Assembly (NCBI GenBank): GCA_036320915.1
Contig: JAXBDG010000007.1
Span: forward strand, 372,001 to 436,000
Length of the DNA stretch: 64,000 nucleotides
Reading direction: 5' to 3'
Source: Linnemannia elongata
Lineage: Eukaryota > Mortierellomycota > Mortierellomycetes > Mortierellales > Mortierellaceae
In this document: one piece after another, positions 12,623-23,758 of the stretch
Position numbering within the stretch: position 1 is the stretch's first letter
How the letters are laid out: every line of letters begins with the position of its first letter
Made by a program: the position numbers and the translations under genes
The notes under the pieces: generated by a model
What the model was told of the DNA's origin: nothing
Databases searched by the model: none
What the model saw: the letters and a program-made list of their open reading frames with translations, nothing else

Positions 12623-15123
12623 TTACCTCGTCATGGAACGTCGCTTGTTGGTTCCCTGTTTCTTTTGGACTACCGCTATCGTCCCTCCATCCCCTTCTGT
12701 CTCCTCTTGTCCTTCTTGGTCCCCCCCTTGGACCGACTCGAACCGATCCAATGTGGGAGTACGAGATAACATCGATGTTGAAGAAGGAGGAGAAGGAAGA
12801 GACTCAACAGCCAACGGTGTATCTGTGTGGTAGTCGTGTGGGGTTGTTGGTGTGTCACCAAACCTTTTCTTTGTGTTGTTGTGATGATGATGAGTGGAAT
12901 CCATTGGCCGAGCAACATCGCCACGTTGGACCGATTGTTGTTGTTGTCTCTTCTGTGTCCTGCTGTTGTTTGTTGCGTTGTTGGAGTTGCTCGTGCTAGT
13001 GGCGCTAGTAAGGGAATCCCTGTTTATCTCTCGAACAATATTGCCTGCTGTTCCCTCTCCTTCCCTATCCTCCACACTTTCCTCGACCCCTTCATCCATC
13101 TCCATGTCCATGGCGTTGCCCCGGACCTGCTGCTGTTGACCATTAGACGAGGAAGAGGACAACGAAGAGTGGCCCAGGAATAAATTTCCGAAATTCGCCT
13201 GTGCTCCTCCCGACCCACCCGACAACCCCGACACGGCCGAGGAAAAAGAAGTACCACCTGGACTACTGGGGAAAGAGAATGTACCACTGGTACCAGGATG
13301 GGTGGTACCCTTGGAGACCGCTATCGACGTTCTCTTCACGGCTGCATCCTTGTCGCCGTTCAGTTCACTCTCACTCCCATTCCCTCCTCCGCCACGAAGA
13401 AAAGTAGGGGTCGTTGCAGAAGAGGAGGTGGTACAAGGGGATGAAAAGGTCATAGAACCATCGATTGGAGTTTTGGCATGTGAAGACGAGGACTTTAACG
13501 CATCAACACCAACAACAGACGCAGGCGACCATTTGGAGGTGGGCACAGACAAAGTTGGTCCACTCTCCTTCCCTCCCTCCCCTCCATTCCCAATTCCACT
13601 CCTTCCCTTCTTCCCCATCCTCGATAGAGTTTCGGTCTTGACGGTCAGTTGCAGACACTTTGCCACCCCTTCTCCTTCTTCCTTTCCTTCTTCGTCATCC
13701 TCCTCCCCTTCTTCTTCATCTCCTGCGCCTTCATCTATTTCGTAATGGCGTGAGCCTGGTTCACTAATACCACCGTTAGAAGAGTGATCGACAGAGGACC
13801 GCTCTTCCCCGCATCCTACCCGGTTCCTCCCTTGTCGTTGTCTGGCGTCATCCGCGTCATCCTGCCTCATACTACTTCTCATCCTCGTGTCGTCATTGGA
13901 CCCTGCCACTGCAGTTGCCGAAAGGGTGCCCTCCTCTTCCTGCATTAGCGTGTCTCCTAGCGAGTCTTGGGATCGAGGGTTCTGCTGTTGCTGTTGTTGT
14001 TGAGGTGTCCCGAAAGGAAATAAAGTAGAATTGTTGAAATTGTCGAGAGAACGATCTTTCCCTGTCCTTCGTCCTTTTCCATCTGCAAGATGTGTTAATT
14101 GCTCTCGCTCTCCTTCCTGTTCATACTCGTGGCCGTCAAACTCCTCGTGTTGCTCCTGCTCTCGCTCTCGTTTGCGCTCTCGACCCCCATTCAACAGATT
14201 GTCGTGGTGGTACACTCCTCCTCGCTCATCATCCTCTTCGAGATAATCCGGATGCTCATCGTCTTGATGGTGACTCAAAAGAAATTCGTCGGGCCCGAAC
14301 CCAAAGGGCTCAAAAGATGGTAGAGGAGGTACTGAAAAAGAGGACCGGAAGGTTGTTGAGGTCCTTCGAAGTCGTTTAGTTGTCTTCGAGGATGAGGTTG
14401 AAGAGTGGGGAGGAGGTGAGTGGATGGGACTGAGAGATGAGGAGGTATCGGAGGACCAAGGCGTTGAGATCCAGGGATCTTCTGATGTCAGTTGAGGCGA
14501 GAGCGTAGGGCTCTGAGAGTAGGGTGATGTTGGTGATTCCTCCTCCTGCTGCTGCTGGTGTTGTTGCTGTTGCCGGTGTTGGCGTTGTAGGAATAGTTGT
14601 TGTTGCTGTTGGAGGATCTGAGTCGCAAAAAGGGGATAGAGAACACGCGGCGGAGAAGAAAGGATGGAAAGGGTGAGGATAGAGCATGGTTCGATAGACA
14701 AAGTGGATTATCCCAACGTATTAAGAGAGGAACCATTATGATTATGTATTTTTTTTTTCAAGAGGCGACTTGAATGTACACGGAGCAGCGTTGTACCCGG
14801 GAAGGGTACGGATAATAGTATAGATAAAGTACCTTCAGCTTCTGTGCAGATACCAAGAAATGATCCTGACCATTGCCATGGTTGGCCGTTGATGAAGTCG
14901 AGCCCGAAGACGAAGAGGAGGAAGAGGAAGAAGAAGAAGTGGTGTGAAGGTGGACTAAGGAAGGGTCATGCTGCGCGTTCAAAAGTCGTTGCTGTTGCTG
15001 TTGAAGTTGAAGTTGTTGTTGCTGAAGTTGTTGGTGTTGCTGCTGTTGCTGTTGTTGTTGTTGATAGTGCTGGAGGAGAATGAGAGAGTGAAGGTATGAG
15101 GATGAAGGAGTTGGAGATGGCAT
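12623..15123 (-). CDS. Disordered polyQ protein, function unknown
   Basis: I do not recognise this protein. Two minus-strand exons, 15123-14833 and 14617-12623, join in phase 0 through a GTACTT donor and a GACTCAG acceptor, giving about 761 aa. The N-terminus is almost all glutamine and histidine, followed by a long Ser run. The middle holds a short basic patch (KTTKRLRRTSTTFRSS), then a hydrophobic-acidic stretch (FEPFGFGPDEFLLSHH), then Glu/Arg- and Asp/Glu-rich segments. No folded domain is visible. The composition resembles fungal transcriptional regulators or condensate-forming proteins, but that is only analogy. The frame stops at TAA, inside a good GTAAGC donor directly after a Thr-Arg, so a further 3' exon is possible. 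The gene reads toward the GATA gene on the same strand. Confidence 0.6.
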
Positions 15124-17666
15124 AGCGCAACCTTTTTCTTTCGTTTTCTTTTATTGTTGTCGTTTCTTTCGTTGAAGGCAATGGTGGATATAAAGGGGCT
15201 GGGTGAAAGAGGGGGATGGATGCTAATGAGAGACGAAGAGAAGAGCAAAGAGAGGAAACGGTTCTATCCGATGGAAAGTTGTATATCACCATCGAGCGAC
15301 TCCTGCAAATGTCACAGCATCAAAGCAAGATTTGATAACCCCATCAAGCAACAAACAAATAGCCATCATTTCTCTTCGACTCTTGAGCCCTCTACTTTGT
15401 CAAGGGTTGTCAACAATGCAACAGACGCAACAAACACCCTCGAATAGTCAAGCAAGAAAAAACGAGATTGAAGCAACAATGACAACGAAGGCAACGCTAG
15501 CCTAAAGCGTAAAGCAGTTGTCTATCTCCGTTTTCATTGTTTGTTTGTGCTTCTTAGTTTTGCACACTACTCCGATCCCCTAACCTTACCTTGCCCTGCC
15601 ATGCCTCGCATTGCCCTCCGAAGCGAGATGGATGAAAGCGGAAAATGGGTCCTTCTGGCCTCCTCTGGCTTTTTGGCGTGCATCACTTATTTTCCGATAG
15701 ATAGCGAACACGAAGGGTCCTTGCTCCTTGCTCCCTGCTCTCTCATAGTCTTTTTTCTTTGTCCAACATTGGGCACACTAGTCTTGTATACGAGAGGAAA
15801 ACTAAAGAAGGCAATGACTCGAAGTGCTCAAAAATAAAAACAGGGTTCGTCATGGATTATTTGTTCTGTTTTACTTTTACGCCACGCGAGAAAGGAAAGC
15901 TGCAAAAGGAAGGAGGAAAAGAGGGAAGGAAGGGAGGCAGCTTAGAGTTATCAATGAGTTGTCAGCAGGAATTGGCTAATTGGGGGTATTATTTGTTTCT
16001 TTATCGTCCCACCTAACCAGCCCATCTCGCTTGCCGGCCTCGGCATAACTCAAAGGTATAAAGGTCCGAGATATGACATTGAGAATGAGGAGAAGAGGGG
16101 CCGTGGTGCAGAATATGCTTTGATAACAAAGCTGCCTCACGGACACTTTTTTTTTTCATCCACCTTATCGCGACGCAGCTAACATGCAGCTTAGTGAAGA
16201 ACGCAAAAAAAATGCCGAAGGAAGATTTTTGACGTGCTGCAGGATTATAGACGAAAAAGAGGAAGAGATTATCTTGGAAATCGAATCGCAACAAGTGTTC
16301 GATAAACAAAAAGAAACAAAGAAGAGATTGAGGGAGGGAGGAAGGATGAGAGAGAGTACAAAAGGAATAATGAAGCGGGGTCAAGGAAACGTTGTGGACG
16401 TTCAACCCTGTTTTTGTTTGTTGTGTTTTTTCCTTTTCATGTGTCAGGCAGGGGTGTGTTCGTAAACAGACAATCCGACACACATACACCATTCAACAGA
16501 GAGAGAGAGAGGAAGAAAAAGAGCGTGCTTTCTTTGCTACTCTCTATCCTCCCTCCACGTCTGCTGTTAACAATACCGCTGTTGTCGATAGTGCTAGACA
16601 TAATTCTAGGCTTTGGTGATGGTGATACCCTTTATCAGTCGATCCTTCATATCTGACACTAAAAAGAATAATGTCTTGAACTATGATACCAACTGATAAC
16701 ATCACTTAAACCGCCACCAAAAAAAAATAAAAAAATCCAGGCACCATCACTGACCATTTATATCAACCCTTATTCGCTGGCCTTGGTCTAACAAACAAAG
16801 CCTGGTCAGATGGTGCTTCGCAGAAAAGAAAGGAAAGCCAGAAAGGAAAAAAAACATTGATGGCCCTGCATCAAACAAAGAGGAGGCGATGATAGTGGAG
16901 TAAGGTTTTCTTGGAGGTACCTTTCACACCCCATCGATCGCTCTTATCTTCTGCTTGTCTTTCGTTTTATTTTTTGTTCAATGAAATCGCGAGGCGGTGG
17001 TTGGTGGGTTGCGTTTAATCGATAGACGATCCCTCCTCTTCTTCTTTACTTTTGTTCCCGAGAGCGTGCATGACCTGACCATTTCATCGATAATGAGATC
17101 TCAGAACCAAAACAAGTAAAGCCATAGGACTTGTTTCCTTTGTGTTCGGTGAAAAGGTCGTGCGATAAGAAATTCTCATAAGCCATCAGCCAAAGTCCTA
17201 GGTTCGGAAAACGAAGTCAAATAATAAGTTAAGGCCAATGAACGGGCCAGAGTCGTCGGGTCATTCGCTGGCGCTATGTTTTCGCGTCTGGTAGATTCAA
17301 TTCTTCAAACCTAGCTATACCTTGCTAAATATTTTCTGACTCTCAGTATCATTCTTTTGCCGTTTCTGGAAGGCGTCTGCAGGAAGGCATGCCAGTTTTT
17401 ATTGCCTATCCCATTACTTGATTTTGTGACCGAGAGCAACATGTAAACCACCAGGGGAGGGTGTAACCATTTTTGGTGGCTTTCACAGGCTTATGTCCAT
17501 GGCGAGGGTTTCATGCTTTGTTCTTCGCTCTGTTTCTCATACCTTCCACTTTTCACTTTTCCTCCCATCATCTCATCCTTTTCATTCCTCCTCCTCTCAT
17601 TCACATCATTCACTACTCCATCAGGATACATTCCAAACACCAGTCAACGCCCTTACCACCAACAAT
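15124..17666. other. Gene-poor 2.5-kb region upstream of the Sel1 gene
   Basis: No gene is supportable. The first part is presumably the promoter of the minus-strand polyQ gene, and 17500-17666 is the CT-rich leader of the Sel1 gene. Frames such as 15541-15837 lack an ATG start and any domain. AG-rich and A-rich segments dominate 15890-16350. Confidence 0.5.
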
Positions 17667-19486
17667 ATGCTACAAGCAGACGGCGTTGCACCTCAGGAAC
17701 CGCAACTCGTCCAAGCAGTTCGTTCTGTTAACAAGGACCAGGCACCTTCATCAATTGCTCCCGCGCAATCCGACGACATTTTCTACGTCGACTGTCATAC
17801 CGACCCCGGGACCCAAAAACCAGTCGTCCTCTGGGACGATATTCTCCAGGCGTTTGATAACGCGGTACAAATACGTGACAAGGCGAGGGTAGTCCCCTTT
17901 CTAAAAGGGCTCGACCTAAGAAAGTATGTATGCGTGAACATGGCTTCGAATGCAAGCAAAGGCAGAGAACGAGAACCGCTCCGCTAATTGTTTTTGCCAA
18001 ATGATTGAACAATAGTCTTGAGCCTCGCAGGATTGCTGCTGTGCCCAACACAGTCTTGGATGTAGTTGTGGGCAATCCATCGGTCGAGACGAAGGTGGCT
18101 TCGTCATTGCCAGGATCAATGCAGGAAAAAGAAGAAGAAACGAAGCCAGTCAAGAACGTTGATGGCTCCCAGAGTACCCCTGCCTCCTCCACATCCACTA
18201 TCCGACAGAGCTCTGTATACGGTGTCGAGAACACAGTACTGGACAACTACAACCACATTGACAGACCCCTGTCATCACAGTGCGCTACTACCGACTCCAG
18301 TGCCAGACGCAATCCGGTTTGGGGTCTTGAGAACACGGCGATGGACAACTACTCCCATATCGACCACCCAGCTTTCGCACCACCACCTCGAGGACCACAA
18401 ACATTGCTAGGTAATCAAACACCGACCATCGAAGACCTCCCAGGGCTTCCACATTCAAGCATTGGCCGGGAACTTTCTTCACGAGCACCTCAGAGCGAGA
18501 GTGCAACAACTAATGGGTTGAAAGAGAGGGACTTGGTCCAGCTGGGCATCAGTGCCAGTCAGGGAGACAAGGTCGCTCAGGTCGCTCTTGGCGATATGTA
18601 CAGGGATGGTGTGGGTGTTCAACAAGACTATCAAGCAGCGATGGATTGGTATCTTCAAGCTGCCAACCAGGGAGACGCAAATGGCCAGCGCAAAGTGGGG
18701 TTTCTCTACGATGGAGGTCTCGGTGTCTCGCAGAGCTATTCGGCAGCGTTGGAGTGGTATATTAAGGCGGCTGACCAAGGAGACCCAAGCGCTCAATACA
18801 ACATCGGCCTTCTGTACCACATCGGCCAGGGTGTGAAACAGGACTTTGCCAAAGCGATGGACTGGTATCGTCAGGCCGCCAACCAAGGTTGCGCTGAGGC
18901 TCAGAGCAACATCGGCATGATGTACGGCAACGGCAAAGGTGTGAAACAGGACTTTTCCAAAGCAATGGAGTGGTTCCTCAAGGCTGCTAACCAAGGTCTT
19001 CCTAACGCCCAGATCAACATCGGACTTATGTACGACGAAGGCAGGGGCGTTCCCCAGGATTTTCCCAAAGGAATGGAGTGGTATCGCAAAGCCGCCGATC
19101 AGGGAGACCCAGGCGCCCAGTACGAACTCGGCATCATGTACAACAAAGGCAAGGGCGTCCCCCAGGACTTTCCCAAAGCGATGGAGTGGTTCCGCATGGC
19201 CGCCGATCAGGGACATCCAACCTCCCAGTACGAACTCGGCATCATGTACAACAAAGGCAAGGGCGTCCCCCAGGACTTTCCCAAAGCGATGGAGTGGTAC
19301 CGCATGGCCACCGATCAAGGAAAGGCCGGCGCTCAGTACAGCATCGGCATCATGTATAAAAACGGTCAAGGTGTGACCAAGAGCGACACGGAAGCCAGGA
19401 AGTGGTTCCAAAAGGCGGCTGACCAGGGGCACCTGAATGCAAAAAAATGGTTGGAGAAGCTGTCCATCAGTGAATCTGATATGTAG
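17667..19486 (+). CDS. Sel1-repeat protein with unassigned N-terminal module; truncated C-terminus
   Basis: There are two exons, 17667-17923 and 18016-19486, with a GTATGT...CAATAG intron in phase 2 and a product of about 575 aa. Residues about 35-105 form a module (VLWDDILQAFDNAVQIRDKA, then PFLKGLDLRNLEPRRIA and VLDVVVGNPS) that also occurs at 62950-62590. Next comes a linker with two copies of a motif like VYGVENTVLDNYNHID. Then come eight Sel1 repeats of 36 residues (pattern AQYNIGxxYxxGxGVxQDxxKAMxWYxxAAxQGD), which build an alpha-solenoid used as an adaptor scaffold in known Sel1 proteins. The TAG at 19484 interrupts a reading frame that runs on for 17 codons to TGA at 19538, matching the C-terminus of the paralogue at 63275. 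An in-frame ATG at 17493 would add 58 residues, but that stretch is the CT-rich leader. The cellular role is unknown. Confidence 0.85.
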
Positions 19487-20217
19487 ATAGTCACCAGAAC
19501 GATCAAAAAGAAGGGGTTTCTTAGCAGACTTTTCAATTGAAGAATGGCGAGTGTCGAGTTTGATAAAAAGTATCAAGTCGCAAAAAAATAAACGTGTAAA
19601 ACGGCTCGATTTCCATCATTGATACCTTTCTTTCTTTCACCCGGTGATCAAATCAAAGGCTCCAGATGTACAGTAGGTAGGTGAATATTTCCTCCGCACT
19701 TGCAACTGTCCACATTTTCTGGTAAAGCCCTCGCAGTCTTCAGTTGCCAACATGCTTTCTTATTCCCCTTCACCCGAAATAATAATAAAAGGAGCGCATG
19801 AGCTGGGGTTATACTCTCATCTATCAGTATCATCAAATACACGCCATGGGATATATTCTAGTTCGAACTAAATGTTGAACAAGTGGCGATTTATTACTTT
19901 TTTCGCGGTACTCTCTCGTCCTGTTCACTTTGGCACGAAACTGTGTGCGAGAGAGACGAACACGAAGCATCGTGACCAGCACGAAACTAGGGTCCTAAAA
20001 TGAAGCGAGGTGAACAGAGGACAAACATAAACACAAACCACATAACACACATACACACGTTTCCATGAACAGTGTTGTTTGTTGTTGCATTGTTTGTGTT
20101 TGGATGGTTTGTCATGGTTTTCTGTGCGAAGGTGTGTTAGTAGGTCAAAACAAACAAAGAGGAGGAAGAATAGGGGAGTGGTTTTTGTGCGATATGTTTG
20201 TTGTGTGACATGTTTGT
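19487..20217. other. 3' region of Sel1 gene and spacer
   Basis: 19487-19540 is the former coding tail of the Sel1 gene, still open in frame and ending TTCAATTGA. 19541-19581 matches the 3' flank of the Sel1 paralogue at 63234-63274. The rest holds no supportable gene. Confidence 0.65.
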
Positions 20218-20885
20218 TTAGGCCTGCAAAGAGATGAAGGAGACGACGGCCATGAGTGATGGAAATGTAGAAGTAGTGGAGGTGGAGGTTGTAGTAGGGG
20301 ATGAAGAAAAGAAGGTCGAGGCAATGTACTCTCGACGTTGTAGAGTGGTTGTACTGTTTCTCCTGTCCCTTGCTCCTCCCCCACCACAACCTGTTTCATT
20401 GAGGTTACTGCTAGTGGTGTTAGGGATACAGGTGACGCCGTTCATCCATCGAGACCTCAGCTCTGTATGTTCGGATGGATGGTAGACATTGCTACATCGG
20501 GATTGGGGGCCGTAGCTGGTGTTCTTGTCGTCGTGTTCGACCTCAGACTCGGATTCGGATTCAGACGAGGAGAAGGTCAGTCGAGGCGAGAGCTTGACGA
20601 TGATGCCGTCTTGTTCGTCGTGGATAAAGACGCCGCTGTCTTTGCGGTCGCTCCTGAGGTCACTTGGAAGGAGAGCGCCAGCACCGGCGCCATTATCGGT
20701 GTTGCTGCATGAACTGGTGTTGGAGGTAGGTGTAATGGCATTGGATGTAGTGGTAGTGTTGTTGCCCCTGAAAAGACGTCTGGAAAATATGAGCGCCTCC
20801 TCTACGTCTTCCTCATCCTCATAGACTTGACATTGTTGCAGGGGGTGTGGTTCGATCGAGTAAATCGATCCGGTGTAGTTGTTGA

Positions 20886-20930
<45 letters not shown>

Positions 20931-22036
20931 GTTCAGGTGTTGTATTGAGGGGGAGGTAGAGGGAAGAGGTGGTAGGGTTGTTGGAAGAGTGGTAAGATGA
21001 GCTGTAGATTTGAAGAAGAGGATGTGGCTGCGGTGGTTGTTGTGGGAGCGGTTGGAAAATGAAGCACTCCACTGTATCGATCTCTTCCTCCTCGTCTTCT
21101 ACTTCCTCCTCACCATCCTCGCTATTGTAATCGCTTTCGTTGTCGCTGTCGTCAAAGGCGGAAGGGTAGCGAGGGAACTCTTCGAAGGCAACAAACGTCC
21201 GCCGTGGCTGTGTTGATGTGGATGTGATGGAGAGCAATGATGTATGCGACTGTTGAGCGATTGGCAACAATGGTGGCAACAAGAAATCTTTTCCCGACCT
21301 TGACGCTACGATTGCTGCGGTATCAATTGATACCGCCGTTGGGTCTTCGCATGATTCGAGGATGTTGCCCTCAATCATCCCAGGAATCTCCCCAAGTGCA
21401 AGCTGGACCTCCCAAAGGGACTCGAATTGCTGCGAGGCTAGCAGGTCGTTACTAGTGCTGACAGATGCGATGGTTGCAGAGTTGATGGTGGAGAGGGAGG
21501 TACAGGAATTGGAGGAGCGGACGTTGAGGGAAAGGGTGCTTGAGAAGTAGACGTGACGATAGGGAGTGTAGATTTGTTGATAGTGCGGGGATAAGGGGCG
21601 AAGTTGGTGTTGGTGCGGTTGTTTCCTTTGCTTTTGATGATGTTCTTGTTGATGTGGAGAGGAGTGTTGCTGTTGTGGTCGAGTGTGATGATGATCCATG
21701 GTGCTACCATGTGTTGAACCTGCAAGAGGAAAAGAAAAGAGAGTATGGAACAAATAGAGTAAAAGAAAAGGCGTTTTGTGTTCAATGATAGCCATGGGTC
21801 AGTCGGGACTCGAAAATAAAAAAAAAATGGACAAGGGTTGACCAATTCAAATATAATAATAGTGCGCTGATATCAGTTATTATTATGCAGTTTGTTAGGT
21901 GGTATATACCTGAAGAAGAAGCGGATGAGGATGAAGGCTTGTGGAGGGTGATCTTGTCGAGGACCTGGTGCGCAAACACCTTGGTGTCCTGGACAATCTG
22001 TCCCCAAAGAGCCAGGTATAGGTCTTTCTTGGTCAT
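20218..22036 (-). CDS. Disordered protein with poly-Asn tract, function unknown
   Basis: I do not recognise the family. There are two minus-strand exons, 22036-21910 and 21719-20218. The intron (GTATAT donor, CTCTTGCAG acceptor) is phase 1 and the product is about 542 aa. The first 35 residues (MTKKDLYLALWGQIVQDTKV, then a predicted helix ending TLHKP) look ordered and could be a conserved docking helix. The rest is disordered: a His/Gln-rich stretch, an acidic DE run, a run of 14 Asn encoded by a TTG/GTT microsatellite, and a Ser-Glu repeat near SSSESESESEVEHD. A short hydrophobic patch (DSGVFIHDEQDGIIVKLSPR) is the only other compact segment. A regulatory or signalling adaptor is conceivable, but nothing in the sequence proves it. 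Confidence 0.6.
20881..20932. repeat. TTG/GTT trinucleotide microsatellite (poly-Asn)
   Basis: An almost pure GTT repeat on the + strand encodes the Asn run on the minus strand. It lies inside the coding exon, so length changes alter only the number of Asn residues. Confidence 0.9.
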
Positions 22037-23711
22037 GGTTGAGGCAGTGTGTTGTGCTGAGGAGAGAAGGAGGATGTATGTACAAGAGGAGGAGTCAGCT
22101 GGTGGGAGGTGAAAGAGGGGTGTTACAAATTATGAAGGTGGCGAAGGATTTGGAGATGAAAGATATGATGGATGAAGATGAGGATGAAGACCGGTGGAGG
22201 CGTGAGTGAATGTGCGTGAGTGTGAGTGAAAGAAAGAGAGTGAGTGAAAGTGAGCCTGGATGAGGGAAGGGGAAAGTAAAGAGTGGCAAAAATGAGAGAA
22301 GAGGAAATAAAAGAGTGGCAAAAGTGTGAAGGTGCAAAGGCAAAAGAAAGTTAAAGGCAAAGGACGGACAAAGAGATGAAAGGAGAGGAAGAACAAAGAA
22401 AGAGAGGGAACGAAGAAGAAAGAAAATAAAGCGGGTAATGGGCGAGCGCGATTTTTAATCCTCTGCGAGTTCGGACAGTAACTGGATGTATGGAGGGATC
22501 AGCAGCAGCGCAGGTAGCAAGGTCAGGTAAGCTTAGGTACGAGAGTGACAACTGAGAAAGGAGCAAAGCCGTTTGTCTTTGCTGCTTCACTGTGTGCTTA
22601 TGTGACTGAAAGAAGAACCAACGATGGGATGAAGGAAAGAAGTGAGAGAACAGCAAAAAGGGGTTGACTGGGAACTGTTTGAAGTTTTTGTGAATAGAAG
22701 GCGTATATTTTTGGCCCACAGCAATTCGTCCGATCGAATTGAATTGGACCAGAGAAAGAGAGATACAAAAGAAGTGGAAGGGAGAGAGCGGGAAGGTGTT
22801 TGTTTTAGGGTTTTAGCTGCTGGTTGTAGGTAGCTGTGAGTTGGTTAGTTGCTGCTGCTGTTGCTGTTGTTGTTGACTTGATGAGCCGAGATGGAGCTGG
22901 CAGTAGAAGAGTTCAAGTAAAAAAAAGATAGGGTAACGAGAAAGAAAAAAAAAAAGGAACGCAGGGAACGATAGACTGGAGCAGGAAGCAGTAACTTGAG
23001 CAACGGGGACGACATCGAGGTCCAACAAGAACGACAAAAGATCAAAGAACAACAAAGAAAAGAGAGGCGAAGGGGGATAGAAGGGGACAAGGTTGAACTG
23101 AAAAAAACCCTCCCAGAATTAGAACAAGAGGCGGCAAGTGCAAACTGTATTCAAGCCTTGTTATGCGCTTTGTTCCGTCTCCTTTGTCTTTTGGAGTGCC
23201 CTAACGCGAATGACGATCGAGGGGCAAACAGCAAACGACCAGTTTGCCTCACTCTCGCTCAATCACTCAGTCGTTCCTGGTTGTTCCTTTCTTACTCGCA
23301 CCCTCTATCCATCCTTCTCGCTCCTTCTCTCCCTCAACCATGGTAGTTTCCTTTCCCGACGAACAAGTGAGGCAGATGTATGTGTCATCATCATAACCAT
23401 CATCGTCAACCTTCCCTCGCTGCTGCGTCTTATCATTTAGCCTAACTTGGTGTCCGTTGATGCCTCTTCAATGCCCAAATTCTGCATGGGAGCGTGCATT
23501 CCCTTCTTTCCTTTCTTCGCCCCGTTTCCTTTTCCGCCCACATCCCAACGCCCTGAGCACATCACCCTTTTCCTCTCTTCCTTAACCCTCCACTTATTCG
23601 TGAGGATGTCATAGTCTGTGTGTTTAAAAAGTAATTTATGTTAACCAGTGTGCTGCCAGTGCTGCCTTTTGTTCTTTGTTGCGCTCTACTTGGTGGGAAA
23701 AAGGAGCTCAA

Positions 23712-23758
<47 letters not shown>

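Noticed and set aside
15541..15837. Possible small gene with hydrophobic segment
   Set aside because: No ATG start, no domain, no splice or leader context.
16741..16816. Imperfect inverted repeat (GCACCATCACTGACCA / TGGTCAGATGGTGC)
   Set aside because: The arms differ by two bases around a 46-nt loop and no element or terminal duplication flanks them; probably chance.
18479..19576. Long open frame antisense to the Sel1 gene
   Set aside because: It mirrors the 108-bp repeat structure of the sense gene; the openness follows from the repeated codons.
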